Part shown: positions 27,386-37,400 of the stretch, in pieces
How the letters are laid out: each line of letters begins with the position of its first letter
How positions within the stretch are numbered: position 1 is the stretch's first letter
Assembly: GCA_039028975.1 (NCBI GenBank)
Contig: JBCCHB010000008.1
Coordinates: forward strand, 62,001 to 126,000
Reading direction: 5' to 3'
Origin: JAHBNG01 sp039028975
Lineage (GTDB): Bacteria > Chloroflexota > Anaerolineae > Caldilineales > Caldilineaceae
Length of the DNA: 64,000 nucleotides
The notes under the pieces: model-generated
Seen by the model: the letters and a program-made list of their open reading frames with translations, nothing else
What the model was told of the DNA's origin: nothing
The model's database searches: none
Translations under genes and position numbers: made by a program

Positions 27386-28330
27386 CTATTTGGCTAAGGC
27401 TCTGGCCTTATTGCGCTCCATAAGATACTCGTTCAGATCTTTGTGTTCTGCATAGAGGCCCGACTGGTCATGAACCGTCAGGTCGGATAGCTGGGCGGTC
27501 AGTTCCTCGGTAAGCTGACGACCGCGCTCATCACGGTCCAGATAGAGATAGAGGGTCCCGACATCCATCTGTTGAATCGCCTCAACGGCCCGATCTCGCA
27601 TGGCAACCGAGTTGAGGATGATGCAGTCCATCACTGGTTTACGCTTGGCAACCATGCAGGCAGACAGAAAATCCATAAAGCCCTCAAAGACCGCCACCGA
27701 CTGGCTATCACCCTCCCCTGCCCGCACAATCGAAATATCTTTGCTGTCGTGGGTTCCCTTGAAGTAGGGATTGCGCAGCTCATAACCGCCGCTTTCGTTG
27801 GCAAAAGCCAAGGCAAAGTAGGGATTGCCCTTTTGGGTGTAGTAGATCTCGTCTACGTAAACCGCAGCCGTCTCCGTATCAATGCCCCGTTTCTTTAGAT
27901 AGGCCACCAAGGCCCGATTCTGGAGCGGCTGGACGCGGGTCACGGCAATTTCGCTCTCAGTGACTTTGGGTTCAGACTTGCGCGCTGCCGGCACCTCTAT
28001 GAGCTGTGTAGGCGTCTGCCAAAACTCGTGTTGGTCATCAGGATCGCCGGTCCGCACCGTGTTGGCTATGTTTAGGTCATCGAGCTGGGTCAATGCGCCG
28101 CTCACGTCGGTCCCATAGAGGCGCATCACAAAATCGACAATATTGCCCCCTGCCCCTTCGCCGTGGTCATACCAGCCTCGGCCATCGCGAGTAATCTTGA
28201 AGGAGGCGTCGGTCTCTTCTCGAAAGGGGCTGTAGAACCATAGCTCGCCCCGCTGCACTTGAACTGGTTGATGACTCAGCGCAGCCAGCAGGTCTCGCAT
28301 GTGAATCGCTTTGGCTTGGTCAGAATTCAA
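27386..28330 (-). CDS. Plasmid-borne primase-like Toprim protein
   Basis: This 314-residue protein has an N-terminal region (LWFYSPFREETDASFKI near 31-47, GGNIVDFVMRLYG near 61-73) that matches the shape of the DnaG CHC2 zinc-finger domain. The metal-binding Cys/His residues are missing, so it probably binds no zinc. The C-terminal half is a Toprim fold with SVAVFEGFMDFLSA (catalytic Glu) and TLYLYLDRDERGRQLT (Asp-x-Asp). There is no helicase domain. Short primase-like proteins of this kind are common on plasmids and may make primers for replication or transfer. The TTG start at 28330 is supported by AGGAGAG five bases ahead. An ATG lies ten codons inside. It is encoded upstream of the origin and initiator, all on the minus strand. 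Confidence 0.82.
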   Translation of the reverse strand: MNSDQAKAIHMRDLLAALSHQPVQVQRGELWFYSPFREETDASFKITRDGRGWYDHGEGAGGNIVDFVMRLYGTDVSGALTQLDDLNIANTVRTGDPDDQHEFWQTPTQLIEVPAARKSEPKVTESEIAVTRVQPLQNRALVAYLKKRGIDTETAAVYVDEIYYTQKGNPYFALAFANESGGYELRNPYFKGTHDSKDISIVRAGEGDSQSVAVFEGFMDFLSACMVAKRKPVMDCIILNSVAMRDRAVEAIQQMDVGTLYLYLDRDERGRQLTEELTAQLSDLTVHDQSGLYAEHKDLNEYLMERNKARALAK

Positions 28331-28587
28331 CTGTTCTCTCCTGGTTTTGATGAATTGGCGATCTTTCTTTTCTCATTAGCAAAGCTCGCCGCAGGCGTCG
28401 AATTTTTTTGAGTACAAAACGGTTGTACATTTGTACGGTTGCACACTTGTGCTGTAACACAGATGCATCATTGCATGGTGAAACTGGAGTGTAAGTGTGT
28501 CTTGGTGTGGATAAACGGTTGTGCAGTTGGTGAAGCGTGCTACTGTGCGATTGTTCTATGGCACAGTGACACAACAAACGAGGCGTT
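28331..28587. promoter_or_regulatory. Partition/operator region upstream of parA
   Basis: This divergent intergenic DNA holds several small inverted repeats: GCACA-CT-TGTGC (28441-28452), ATGCA-TCAT-TGCAT (about 28463-28476) and two GTAC sites. It also has an exact DnaA box TGTGGATAA at 28506-28514 and TTGTGCAGTTG at 28519-28529. The last is repeated in inverted form inside the downstream ParB-like gene. The region probably holds the par promoter, its operator and perhaps the centromere. Confidence 0.6.
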
Positions 28588-29337
28588 ATGATTACGGCAT
28601 TTATCAATCAGAAGGGCGGAGTCGGTAAGACCGCAACTGTTCTACACATGGGCGGCATTCTGGCCGAATTAGGGAAGAGGGTGCTGCTAATCGACGCAGA
28701 CCCTCAGTCGAGCCTATCCATTGACTTCGGCATTGAATCACCCGATCCCGGTCTCGACGATGTAATCATGGACGGGCGAGCAATGGCCGACATCATCCGG
28801 CCCGTTCGTAATAATCTCGACTTGACTCCGACCTCCATTCATCTAGCACGAGCCGAACTGGAATTGCAGAGTGCCTTCAACCGAGAATATCGAATGCGGG
28901 ATGCGCTCTCACCACTGAGGAGCAGTTACGACCACATTCTGATCGACTGCCCACCCAGTTTGGGGCTGATGGCCGTCAATAGTTTGGCTGCGAGCGATGA
29001 CATTGTGATCGTCATGTCGTGTGACTATCAAGCATTGATGAGTGTTGAGCTGCTCTATCAATCTGTCGTCTCGCTCAAAGCTCAGATCAATCCAGAGCTT
29101 GCGATTCGTGGGCTAATCCGCACTCGCTACGACGGACGCACCAACCATTCCGAATCGGTCGCTCAAAAGGTGGTTGAACTCTATGCCGATTACTTCCCAA
29201 TCTTCCAAACCATCATTCGAGAACGCACGGCCATCAAAGATGCCACTGCAGCCCATCAACTGATTACCGAGTATCCACAGGGCAGGGCGGCAGCGAAGGA
29301 ATTCACCCAGCTCACCAAGGAGGTCTTCAATGGTTAA
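28588..29337 (+). CDS. parA: ParA-type partition ATPase
   Basis: This 249-residue protein is a short (type Ib-like) ParA without an N-terminal HTH. It carries the deviant Walker A KGGVGKT at residues 9-15 (FINQKGGVGKTATVL), the switch region LLIDADPQSSLS, and Walker B HILIDCPPSLGLM near residues 116-128. These define the ParA/Soj/MinD group, whose ATP-driven patterning on nucleoid DNA moves plasmid copies apart. The ATG at 28588 is preceded by GAGG. Its end overlaps the next gene by 8 bp, so the two form one operon. The protein needs a centromere-binding partner, here the small protein encoded next. Confidence 0.95.
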   Translation: MITAFINQKGGVGKTATVLHMGGILAELGKRVLLIDADPQSSLSIDFGIESPDPGLDDVIMDGRAMADIIRPVRNNLDLTPTSIHLARAELELQSAFNREYRMRDALSPLRSSYDHILIDCPPSLGLMAVNSLAASDDIVIVMSCDYQALMSVELLYQSVVSLKAQINPELAIRGLIRTRYDGRTNHSESVAQKVVELYADYFPIFQTIIRERTAIKDATAAHQLITEYPQGRAAAKEFTQLTKEVFNG

Positions 29338-29719
29338 GAAGAAAGGAAGCCCATTGGATTCGTTGCAACGTCCAGAATTACCCAAGTTAGATGCGGTCAA
29401 AGCTGCACAGCAGCATAACGATACAGCTGTGCAGTCGCACAATGACACAACTGCACAATCAAGTAATCGCACTGTTGAGCCGCCAACCAAAGTGCCAACC
29501 CGTTCCTCTAACGTCACCTTGCCGGTATCCATGTGGGACTGGATTGACGACCGGCACCGAGAGATTCAGCGTAGCGGCTGGCATTCAGCGCGCAAGGCCG
29601 CAGTCATTCGGGCGGTATTGCGTGTTGCAATGACAGTTGAGGTTGATTTGGCTGGTGTTATGTCGGAAGAGGAGATTGTGCAGCGGTATAAGCGTGCAAT
29701 GAAACAGCCGCACAATTGA
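29330..29719 (+). CDS. Small ParB-like centromere-binding protein
   Basis: This 129-residue protein has a Ser/Thr/Asn/Gln-rich, probably disordered N-terminal half with a repeated HNDT..AQS theme. Its C-terminal half (NVTLPVSMWDWIDDRHREIQ, then SARKAAVIRAVLRVAM) fits a ribbon-helix-helix DNA-binding domain. Small RHH proteins encoded just after a short ParA bind the plasmid centromere and repress the par promoter. The start overlaps parA by 8 bp, which suggests coupled translation. The repetitive N-terminal coding stretch itself contains GCACAA/TTGTGC sites. No ParB HTH of the large chromosomal type is present. The RHH assignment is by pattern only. Confidence 0.75.
   Translation: MVKKKGSPLDSLQRPELPKLDAVKAAQQHNDTAVQSHNDTTAQSSNRTVEPPTKVPTRSSNVTLPVSMWDWIDDRHREIQRSGWHSARKAAVIRAVLRVAMTVEVDLAGVMSEEEIVQRYKRAMKQPHN
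29403..29458. promoter_or_regulatory. Intragenic partition-site candidate
   Basis: CTGCACAG (29403-29410) and CTGTGCAG (29427-29434) form an 8-bp inverted repeat. CAACTGCACAA at 29448-29458 is the exact reverse complement of the site at 28519-28529 upstream of parA. Shared sites flanking parA are what a centromere-binding protein would need. Confidence 0.5.
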
Positions 29720-29781
29720 GCAATTGTATGATTGTTTGCATCATGGCTGTTCGCCTACTTTCGGTCAAACTACGACGATGA

Positions 29782-29787
29782 TATAAT
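29782..29787 (+). promoter_or_regulatory. Probable -10 element of the ABC transporter gene
   Basis: A perfect TATAAT sits 45 bp before the ATG at 29832. Seventeen bases upstream only TTTCGG is found, a poor -35, so an activator or an extended -10 contact may be needed. Confidence 0.45.
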
Positions 29788-29831
29788 TGGCATATCGAAA
29801 GCAACAGTCACCCCCAGGAGTTAAAATCATC

Positions 29832-31613
29832 ATGATTCGTCAATTCTTCGGCTACTATCGCCCCTATATGGGGCTTTTCTATTTGGACTTTGGCTGTGCA
29901 GTTATTGTCGGGATCCTTGAATTAGGATTCCCGCTAGCCATTAACCAGTTTGTTGACAACCTTTTACCTAGCGAAAACTGGCCGCTGATTCTGCTGGCTA
30001 CGGTCATTCTATTGATCATCTATGCACTGAACACAGGGTTGCAATATATCGTTACTTATTGGGGTCACATGCTTGGTATCAACATCGAGACCGACATGCG
30101 CACCCAGCTCTTTGACCATATTCAGAAGCTATCGTTCCGCTATTTCGACAATAACAAAACAGGCCACATGATTGCCCGTATCACTACTGACCTACAAGAT
30201 ATAGGTGAACTGGCTCATCACGGGCCGGAAGATCTCTTTATTGCGATCATGACGCTGCTGGGCGCCTTTGCCTTGATGGCGTTCATTCATTTGCCGCTGG
30301 CTCTGCTCACCTTTCTTGTGGTTCCCTTTGTCTTGTGGCTAGCAGTCTATTATAGCGGCAAGATGACCGTCACGTGGCGAGACCTGTTTCGCAGCCTGGG
30401 TAAGTTTAATGCCCGTATCGAAGACGCCATCGGCGGTGTTCGTGTGGTCAAGGCATTCGCCAACGAGGAGCACGAGCGTGAGCTTTTTGCAGCTAACAAC
30501 AACTTATATCGAAATACAAAGCTCGTCGCCTATAACCTGATGGCCCGCGGCATGTCGCTCTCCTATATGATGATGAGGTTTGTAATCCTTTTTGTCATGG
30601 TGGCAGGGACGTACTATGTTATTAACGGCGAGTTAACCTATGGCGAATTTGTCGCCTATCTGTTGTTGACCAATGTCTTCTTCCGGCCCATCGAGAAGAT
30701 TAATTCAATCATCGAACTTTATCCCCGTGGCATTGCTGGCTTCAAGCAATATCTGGAGATTCTCAATACAGAACCGGATATTCAGGATGCGCCCAATGCG
30801 GTTGCAGTGGAAAAACTAGATGGCAACATTGAGTTTGACAACGTAACTTTTGGGTACGAAGTCAATAAAACCGTTCTCAATCAGATTGATTTGTCGATCA
30901 AGGCAGGGGAGACAGTCGCCTTTGTGGGGCCATCCGGTGCGGGCAAGACCACGCTCTGTAGCCTGATTCCCCGCTTCTATGATATCGATTCTGGAGCAAT
31001 CACGATTGATGGTATTGATATCCGTGAAATGACCCGTGCGTCCTTGCGCCAGCAGATTGGTATTGTGCAGCAGGATGTCTTTCTCTTCTCTGGCACCATT
31101 GGGGAGAACATAGCATACGGTAAGTTGGATGCGAGTGAGGATGAGATATGGAATGCGGCTAAACGAGCGCAGTTAGATGAATTTATTCGCGCTCAGCCAG
31201 AACAGCTTGAAACAATCATTGGCGAGCGAGGCGTCAAGCTATCTGGCGGGCAGAAGCAGCGTCTTGCCATTGCCCGTATGTTCCTCAAAAACCCGCCGAT
31301 TCTGATTTTGGACGAGGCGACTTCAGCACTGGATACAGCAACCGAGGTTGCAATCCAGCAGGCTTTGGTAGAGTTATCCAAAGGGCGCACCACGCTGGTG
31401 ATTGCCCACCGCCTTGCAACGATCAAAAACGCAGATCGCATTGTGGTTGTAACAGAGGAGGGCATCTCCGAGCAGGGACAACATGAAGAACTGATTGCCG
31501 CCAACGGCCTTTACAGCGAACTACACAAGGCCCAGTTTGGCTTCTACGGCAACGGCTATTCGTCTAAGGAAGAAACTACACCGACAAAGCCGAACCTCGC
31601 TCTAGCAACTTAA
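29832..31613 (+). CDS. ABC exporter half-transporter (permease-ATPase)
   Basis: This protein has 593 residues from ATG 29832, chosen because CAGGAG lies 11 bases ahead. The frame itself extends 15 codons further up. The N-terminal half is a six-helix type I exporter membrane domain. The C-terminal half is the nucleotide-binding domain with Walker A GPSGAGKTTLCS, Q-loop VQQDVFLFSGT, signature LSGGQKQRLAIARMFL, Walker B ILILDEATSALD and switch His AHRLATIKNADRIV. It belongs to the MsbA/LmrA multidrug-lipid exporter group and should act as a dimer in the inner membrane. It stands between plasmid partition genes and a truncated copy of itself, in the same region as the polyketide synthase. Export of the product or self-protection is a reasonable inference. 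Confidence 0.95.
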   Translation: MIRQFFGYYRPYMGLFYLDFGCAVIVGILELGFPLAINQFVDNLLPSENWPLILLATVILLIIYALNTGLQYIVTYWGHMLGINIETDMRTQLFDHIQKLSFRYFDNNKTGHMIARITTDLQDIGELAHHGPEDLFIAIMTLLGAFALMAFIHLPLALLTFLVVPFVLWLAVYYSGKMTVTWRDLFRSLGKFNARIEDAIGGVRVVKAFANEEHERELFAANNNLYRNTKLVAYNLMARGMSLSYMMMRFVILFVMVAGTYYVINGELTYGEFVAYLLLTNVFFRPIEKINSIIELYPRGIAGFKQYLEILNTEPDIQDAPNAVAVEKLDGNIEFDNVTFGYEVNKTVLNQIDLSIKAGETVAFVGPSGAGKTTLCSLIPRFYDIDSGAITIDGIDIREMTRASLRQQIGIVQQDVFLFSGTIGENIAYGKLDASEDEIWNAAKRAQLDEFIRAQPEQLETIIGERGVKLSGGQKQRLAIARMFLKNPPILILDEATSALDTATEVAIQQALVELSKGRTTLVIAHRLATIKNADRIVVVTEEGISEQGQHEELIAANGLYSELHKAQFGFYGNGYSSKEETTPTKPNLALAT

Positions 31614-31667
31614 GCATATCAAATGGGACGATAACAGGTGTAGGTTTGGCGGTCGTTCTTTTCGTAC

Positions 31668-32714
31668 ATGCTTATGCGCTTTGTCATACTTTTTGTGATG
31701 GTAGCTGGTACGTACTATGTCATTCAAGGTCAACTCACGTATGGTGAATTTATTGCTTATCTGCTGCTGACTAATGTCTTTTTCCGTCCCATTGAAAAGA
31801 TTAACTCAGTCATCGAAAGCTACCCTAGGGGAATTGCGGGCTTTAAGCAGTATTTAGAAATCCTCAATACCGAGCCGGATATTCGGGATGCATCCAACGC
31901 CATAGCTGTGGAAAATCTAGAAGGCAATATTCGTTTTGAGGATGTTACTTTTGGCTACGAGCATGGAAAGAGTGTGCTGAGCCACATCAACCTCTCCATC
32001 GCTGCCGGTGAGACGGTCGCCTTTGTGGGGCCATCTGGCGCAGGGAAGACCACACTTTGCAGCCTCATTCCACGTTTCTATGATGTTGGTGTCGGTCAAA
32101 TAACGATTGATGGCATGGACATTCGTACCATGTCCCGGGCATCCCTTCGACGGCAGATTGGTATTGTGCAGCAGGACGTTTTTCTCTTCTCCGGGACCAT
32201 TGGCGAGAACATTGCCTATGGGAAATTGGATGCGAGCGAGGATGAAATCTGGGACGCGGCACGACGAGCACAACTGGATGAATTTATTCGAGACCAACCT
32301 GAACAGCTAGAAACCGTCATCGGCGAGCGAGGGGTCAAGCTCTCTGGCGGGCAGAAGCAGCGCCTCGCCATTGCCCGCATGTTCCTCAAAAACCCACCTA
32401 TATTGATTCTGGATGAAGCAACGTCTGCACTCGATACAGCGACCGAGGTAGCCATTCAGCAGGCCCTTGTCGAACTATCCAAGGGCCGTACCACTTTGAT
32501 CATTGCTCATCGTCTGGCGACCATTAAAAACGCAGATCGTATTGTGGTCGTCACCGAGGATGGCATCACTGAGCAAGGACGGCATGAGGAGTTAATTGCT
32601 GCCAACGGTATCTATAGTGAACTGCATAAAGCCCAATTTGGTTTTTTTGAAAACGGCCACCCCCGACGGGATGCCAAGCCCTACATACCGCCAAGCCCTG
32701 CCCTAGCACAATGA
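31668..32714 (+). pseudogene. 5'-truncated tandem copy of the ABC exporter
   Basis: These 348 residues align with the C-terminal part of the preceding protein from its last membrane helices (MRFVILFVMVAGTYYVI) to the end, about 85-90% identical by eye. Walker A, signature and Walker B are all intact. The first four to five membrane helices are missing. The similarity starts a few codons before ATG 31668, and a TAG lies in frame at 31641. Many differences from the neighbour are synonymous, so both copies were maintained for a long time and the truncation came later. It may be dead, or make an ATPase half that pairs with the full protein. Confidence 0.8.
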
Positions 32715-32774
32715 AGTGTAAATCAATACACAATGTCTTTTAGTTGAGGAATTCCCACTTAGAAGTGAGTCGTC

Positions 32775-32811
32775 AACAGTGAACAGTGCCTAGACCTGTC
32801 TGTTCACTGTT
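32775..32811. terminator. Inverted repeat between convergent genes
   Basis: AACAGTGAACAG (32775-32786) and CTGTTCACTGTT (32800-32811) form a perfect 12-bp stem with a 13-base loop. It is well placed to stop transcription from both sides, though no clear T-tract follows. The arms themselves are made of seven-base repeats (AACAGTG twice, TGTTCAC twice). Confidence 0.6.
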
Positions 32812-32854
32812 CACCTCTTACTCAAATTCTCTTAACCAAATGGCATTGTTTTAT

Positions 32855-34180
32855 TTATCTCTCCGCCCGTTGCGCATCCCGAATAAAAAAAACAGTCAAT
32901 CCAAGGGCCAAAACCATCAATCCACTAGCTACATACCACGGATAAGCTGGATCTGCCGCATACAGGTACCCACCCGCCACTGATGAAACCATAATTGGAA
33001 CGGTGATCAAATAGCCCATGCCGGGGCCGCCTGTTCCACCACCCGCGGCTCCAATCATCACACTGCCTCGGCCAGCGGCCGCCATAACCCGACCACGCAG
33101 GTGCCGCGGTACACTGTCGGCCATTAACGCAGTGGAAGCTGGCATTAATAGCGCTTGAGCAGAAACGATTAGCAGGCGGGAGAACAATACGCCGCTCATT
33201 CCTGTTGCCATCACAAAGAGGGGCATGGCCACCAACGCCAAGATGAGCGAACCCACCAGTGAGACTGTGCGTCCTACCCGATCAACCAAAAGCCCGCCAG
33301 GGATAAAGAGCACATTACGCACCAAAGTCTCCAGCAGCAAGATAAGCCCCCAATCCGTCGGTGAAAGACCAATCTCCTCAATCGCATAGACCACCCAAAA
33401 TGCAGTGGCGATCCCGTTGAACATAAAACAGAGGATGACGACCCCAGTCAAGGCCCAGACTGCACGCGGAACACTATTGAACAGCTCTGGGAAACCACCA
33501 TACGCTTCCTTAAACGAAGCAACGATGCTGCTCATATCGATTTTGCGATCGGCATTCGCCGCGGTCTCTTTCAGGTAGCGCTGGGTAATCCAGCCAGAGC
33601 TTAGGTATAGAACCAACATGACCGCATAGAGCGCGCGTACACCCCAATTGGGGCCGTACTGTTCCACAATGGCACCAGCCACATAGGGCGCGAAGATAGA
33701 GAGAGTACCGGACAATGTATTCATGGTGGCAACGCCTGTACCCCGCTGCTGAGGTGTAAGCGAATCTGCAATGATGGCGGAGGTAGCTGGGAACTGTAGC
33801 GACATAACGCCGCGGAAGAGGGTGGCCACCGCAATCCATTGCCAGCTTGGTGCTAGGACAAAGAAGAGCACCACAGAACCCGACAAATAGAAGGAATAGA
33901 CGGTGATGCGTACTCGTCCGGCATTATCAGCAATGTAGCCTGCAATAGGAAAGAGCACCAGGCCCATTAACGGAGCCAGCGCGTTGATGAAGCCAATCTG
34001 CTCGGCTTGGCCGCCAAGGGCCAAAATGTAGAGAGAGGTGTAGGGGAAGACCATGGAGCGGCTGAAGTTGCCGAGCAGGTTTGTGATGGTAAGAACGAGG
34101 ATATTCCCTTCCATAAATTGGAAGAGAGAACGGAGTCGCTGGAAATCAAATGGGTTGCGTCGGGGTTTGGGGTGATCCAA
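32855..34180 (-). CDS. MFS efflux transporter
   Basis: This protein has 441 residues from TTG 34180, which follows AGGAG at six bases. A TTG ten codons upstream (34210) is also possible. The sequence has about twelve hydrophobic helices with the usual central loop (near residues 200-240). Short basic turns match the MFS plan (PIAGYIADNAGRVRITVYS after helix 2, PGGLLVDRVGRTVSLVG in the second half). These D-x-x-G-R loops are typical of drug/proton antiporters. It most likely exports a small molecule from the cytoplasm. It is convergent with the ABC genes and in the same direction as the NTT/HEAT gene and the polyketide synthase, so a role in product efflux is plausible. Confidence 0.9.
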   Translation of the reverse strand: MDHPKPRRNPFDFQRLRSLFQFMEGNILVLTITNLLGNFSRSMVFPYTSLYILALGGQAEQIGFINALAPLMGLVLFPIAGYIADNAGRVRITVYSFYLSGSVVLFFVLAPSWQWIAVATLFRGVMSLQFPATSAIIADSLTPQQRGTGVATMNTLSGTLSIFAPYVAGAIVEQYGPNWGVRALYAVMLVLYLSSGWITQRYLKETAANADRKIDMSSIVASFKEAYGGFPELFNSVPRAVWALTGVVILCFMFNGIATAFWVVYAIEEIGLSPTDWGLILLLETLVRNVLFIPGGLLVDRVGRTVSLVGSLILALVAMPLFVMATGMSGVLFSRLLIVSAQALLMPASTALMADSVPRHLRGRVMAAAGRGSVMIGAAGGGTGGPGMGYLITVPIMVSSVAGGYLYAADPAYPWYVASGLMVLALGLTVFFIRDAQRAER

Positions 34181-34305
34181 TGGTGGCTCCTGACGTTGGA
34201 AAGATGACAAGTCAATTGGTCTCTCTTCATCATACCCCTATCTGTTGACAGAAGCCATTTGCGTTGCCTCTGGAAGCCCACCCAGCCGAGACAGGAGCCA
34301 ACACA

Positions 34306-34416
34306 TCAAGGGCTGAGCCAATCAATGGCTAAGTTGTTGCTATAGGTGATCGTGAACGTGTAGGCCACGCCGCCGCTGCTAATAGTGACAGCGTTCAAAT
34401 TGCTGGCCTGCGGGAC
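34306..34416 (-). pseudogene. Relic of a secreted beta-rich protein C-terminus
   Basis: Directly after the TAA of the NTT/HEAT gene, in the same frame on the minus strand, 36 codons read VPQASNLNAVTISSGGVAYT, then FTITYSNNLAIDWLSP and a TGA. The third-position G+C is high, and the pattern of alternating strands resembles the end of an extracellular beta-sandwich or fibre-like protein. No start is present, so it is a fragment left by rearrangement, or a read-through extension. Confidence 0.4.
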
Positions 34417-37400
34417 TTATTCCCACCTAGCCGTTTCACGAATAAGCAAATGCTGACTTTTCTGATGTGCCTTAATCGCATCGGTGAGTGCGAGTTGCTT
34501 AGGTTCTGGTATGCGTAGGGGAGTTTCAACAGCATGGGATGATTGATTAACTGGTATACTTTGTTGTGCATGGATCCTTTGTTTGGCTACGAAGATCGTA
34601 CACGCTTTGGTCCATGGCATGAGCTGGGCGTCTGAGGAATTTACTAACTTGACCAACCAGCCCGCATACCCGATGGCCGGAGAGGGAAATACCTCTTGTA
34701 GCGACTCGCGTTGGCCTTCATCTAGCTTGCCAGAAAGGATCGGTATCAGATGTGTCTTCAAATCTGGAGGGAGCAGATCGTCTAGAACCTCCTGGGCGTA
34801 GGCAAATTGCTCTTCATTGTCTGGTTGCGTGCTATTCGCAGAGTGGCTATCCATTGCTTGGTTGGGTAGGGATTTGTTTGGCGGCGTTCCTTCCAAGTTG
34901 AACGCGTACCTCTCCAAAATGCGTCGCACTTGCGTCAGGAGTGATCTGTTGCCAAGTAGGGCTAGCAGGTCAAAGAGCATTTTGCGGGATAGGTTCAGCT
35001 CGTTAACGAGGGCCGCACCTAGGAGCGAGTCCGCGGTTGAGATGGAAATGGGGGCGTCATCTCTCTCTTCTCCATCTCTCCCTTCTCTATGCGATTGGTT
35101 GACAGCCATCCAAGCCCCAAGCAGCCAACTCACATGGGCCAGTTCCCGCTCGATTCGGTCCCGAGCAATATGCATTTCTTCGTCTTTGGCCTCAACACGA
35201 CTGCGGCGCAATCCGCACCAGATTTCTGCTTGGACAAGCCGGGCGTTCTCTATGCGAGTAGCCCATTGCCACAACAGATGGGCTGCACTGCCTTTTTCCG
35301 CATCGTTGAGGTCAGGTGCCGCGCCAATTTGCCCTACTACGCGTGCAAGTGTTGCCTGCATCTCACTGTTTTGATCCATGTGATAAAACTGGTTCGCCAT
35401 CGAAGGCAGAACGTCCGTGCTGCCAAGAAGAAGGGCCTGAGCAGCACTCCTGCGGGTAGCCTGCTCTGCCAAGGCTTCTGCTACCTTAGGCCACAAGGCC
35501 ATATTTCGGACGCGTCCTGCAGCCTGGAGAGCAGCCCTACGTACAGAGTTTTTCTCATCGGTCAGCAACGGGACGAGGGGCTGAAAGAACCGGGCATCCC
35601 CGACTTCACCTACCAATTGAGCGGCCAATGCTCGCTCTGTCGCCACCGTGGACTGGGCAAATGCAAGCAGCCTGGGGCCAGCGACAAGCACACCCTGGAT
35701 GCCGCCGTGGCGCAACAGGCCCACAACGGCACCGTTTCGCAATTCGCTATCGGCGCTAGAGAGGTACTGTGTAGCTATCTCTATCAGCTGATCGTCGCCT
35801 TCCGCCTCGGCCTGGGCAATCAGACTTTGGCAGAGAACCGCCCGTATTTGGTTAGACGACTCTACTTGCAGCCGCTCTTGCAGAATCGGAATCCATGATG
35901 GAACTTCTTTGGACCGCAATTCTGTCATTATCCAGTCGAGGTTGGCCAAACGTTGTGCTAGTTCGAGACGGACTGCTTCGGCTGGATGACTCAATAGAGC
36001 GGGTAGTCGTTGGCAAAGAACACCCGCGTCTTTTCTACCTAGTAAGCGACTGGTCGCGCCACCGTCTGCTGACTTGGCATTGAATAGAGCATTGAGGCTG
36101 TACAATACTGTGCCAGGATTGGCGCTCTGTAACCCTTCCAGCAGAACCTGTGTATGATCGGCAGTGGTTTCGTCGGGATCACTGGAAACGATTCGCCGAT
36201 TAGAGAGAGCTTTTCGTAAAGCGATCCGGTAGGTGTCGTAGACCTTGGTGCTGGCATAGCTCCACCCGAGGGTGAGGATAATCAGAATTAAGAGGAGCTG
36301 GCTCGTGCTTAACTCGCCAATCAGCTGCATACTGAGCAGGAAAAGACCGACCAACCCAATGGCTGCAGGGGAGACCATGCTTTCTAACACCGTCTGCACC
36401 CACACGCGTTGCGACGCTGGCAGTGGTTGATAGAGAATTCGCGTGGCGGTGCTGGTCGCTATAAGCAAAACATCATCACTAAGCTTCGTTAAAACAACCA
36501 GCCAAAAGAGTATGCTCCACTGTCCAGCCAGCAAATAACCGATGAGGGTAAGAATGGCAAAGAAAGAGATAGCCGCGGCATTGGACCACAACAAAGTGCG
36601 ATGCCCTAAGCGCTCGAAGAGGGTCCCGCTAAATACGGAGACGACCAGAATAAATAGTGTCGCAATGCCCAGGTAGCTACTAAAAAAGCTGGCATACGCA
36701 ACCGTATCCTGATAGTAGCTGTTGGCCTCGCGGATGAAGATAAACTCCAACAGATAGGTCGACAGAGCTGAAAGTACGGTTAAAGCCAACATCCATAAAA
36801 TATATCGGTCCCGAAATGGCATAAGCCACGATAGCCGATTGGTATTTACACTTGCTCCAATGGACATATGAGCTGTGGGTTGATGATTGACAGTAGCCAC
36901 CTTACGCTGAAAGAGACGCATCGTCAGTACCAATAGTCCGACGGTAGCCGCCACGCCGCCAATAGCGAACCAAAGCAGATTGGGAATCCCCACGAGTGCA
37001 ATGAGCGGCTGAACTAGTAGGCCACTAATAATGATAGCCAGAACGCTGCCAAACACAATAATCGGATAGAGTCGCCTGCTCTGCCGCACATTAAAGAGCC
37101 GCCCTGCCAAAGCCCAGGTAACCAAATTGATCAACGTCCAAGAAATCCGCAGTGCCACAATCAGCAAGAATGCCCACCAACTTGCCCATGCCGACGATGC
37201 CGATGCCCAAAGCCCAATCCGCAAGAGGCAGTAGAGTAGCAACAAGCTTCCCATAGAACCCAACAGAAGCATAGACAGGGATATACGTTGCTCCAGCCGA
37301 TTAAAGTAGAAACCGATTAGAATGAGCAGGACCGCGGCGATCACATAGACGTAGGCAATGGCACTAGCGTCAAAGTAGGTGAGGAAGATGGCGGTTCCTG

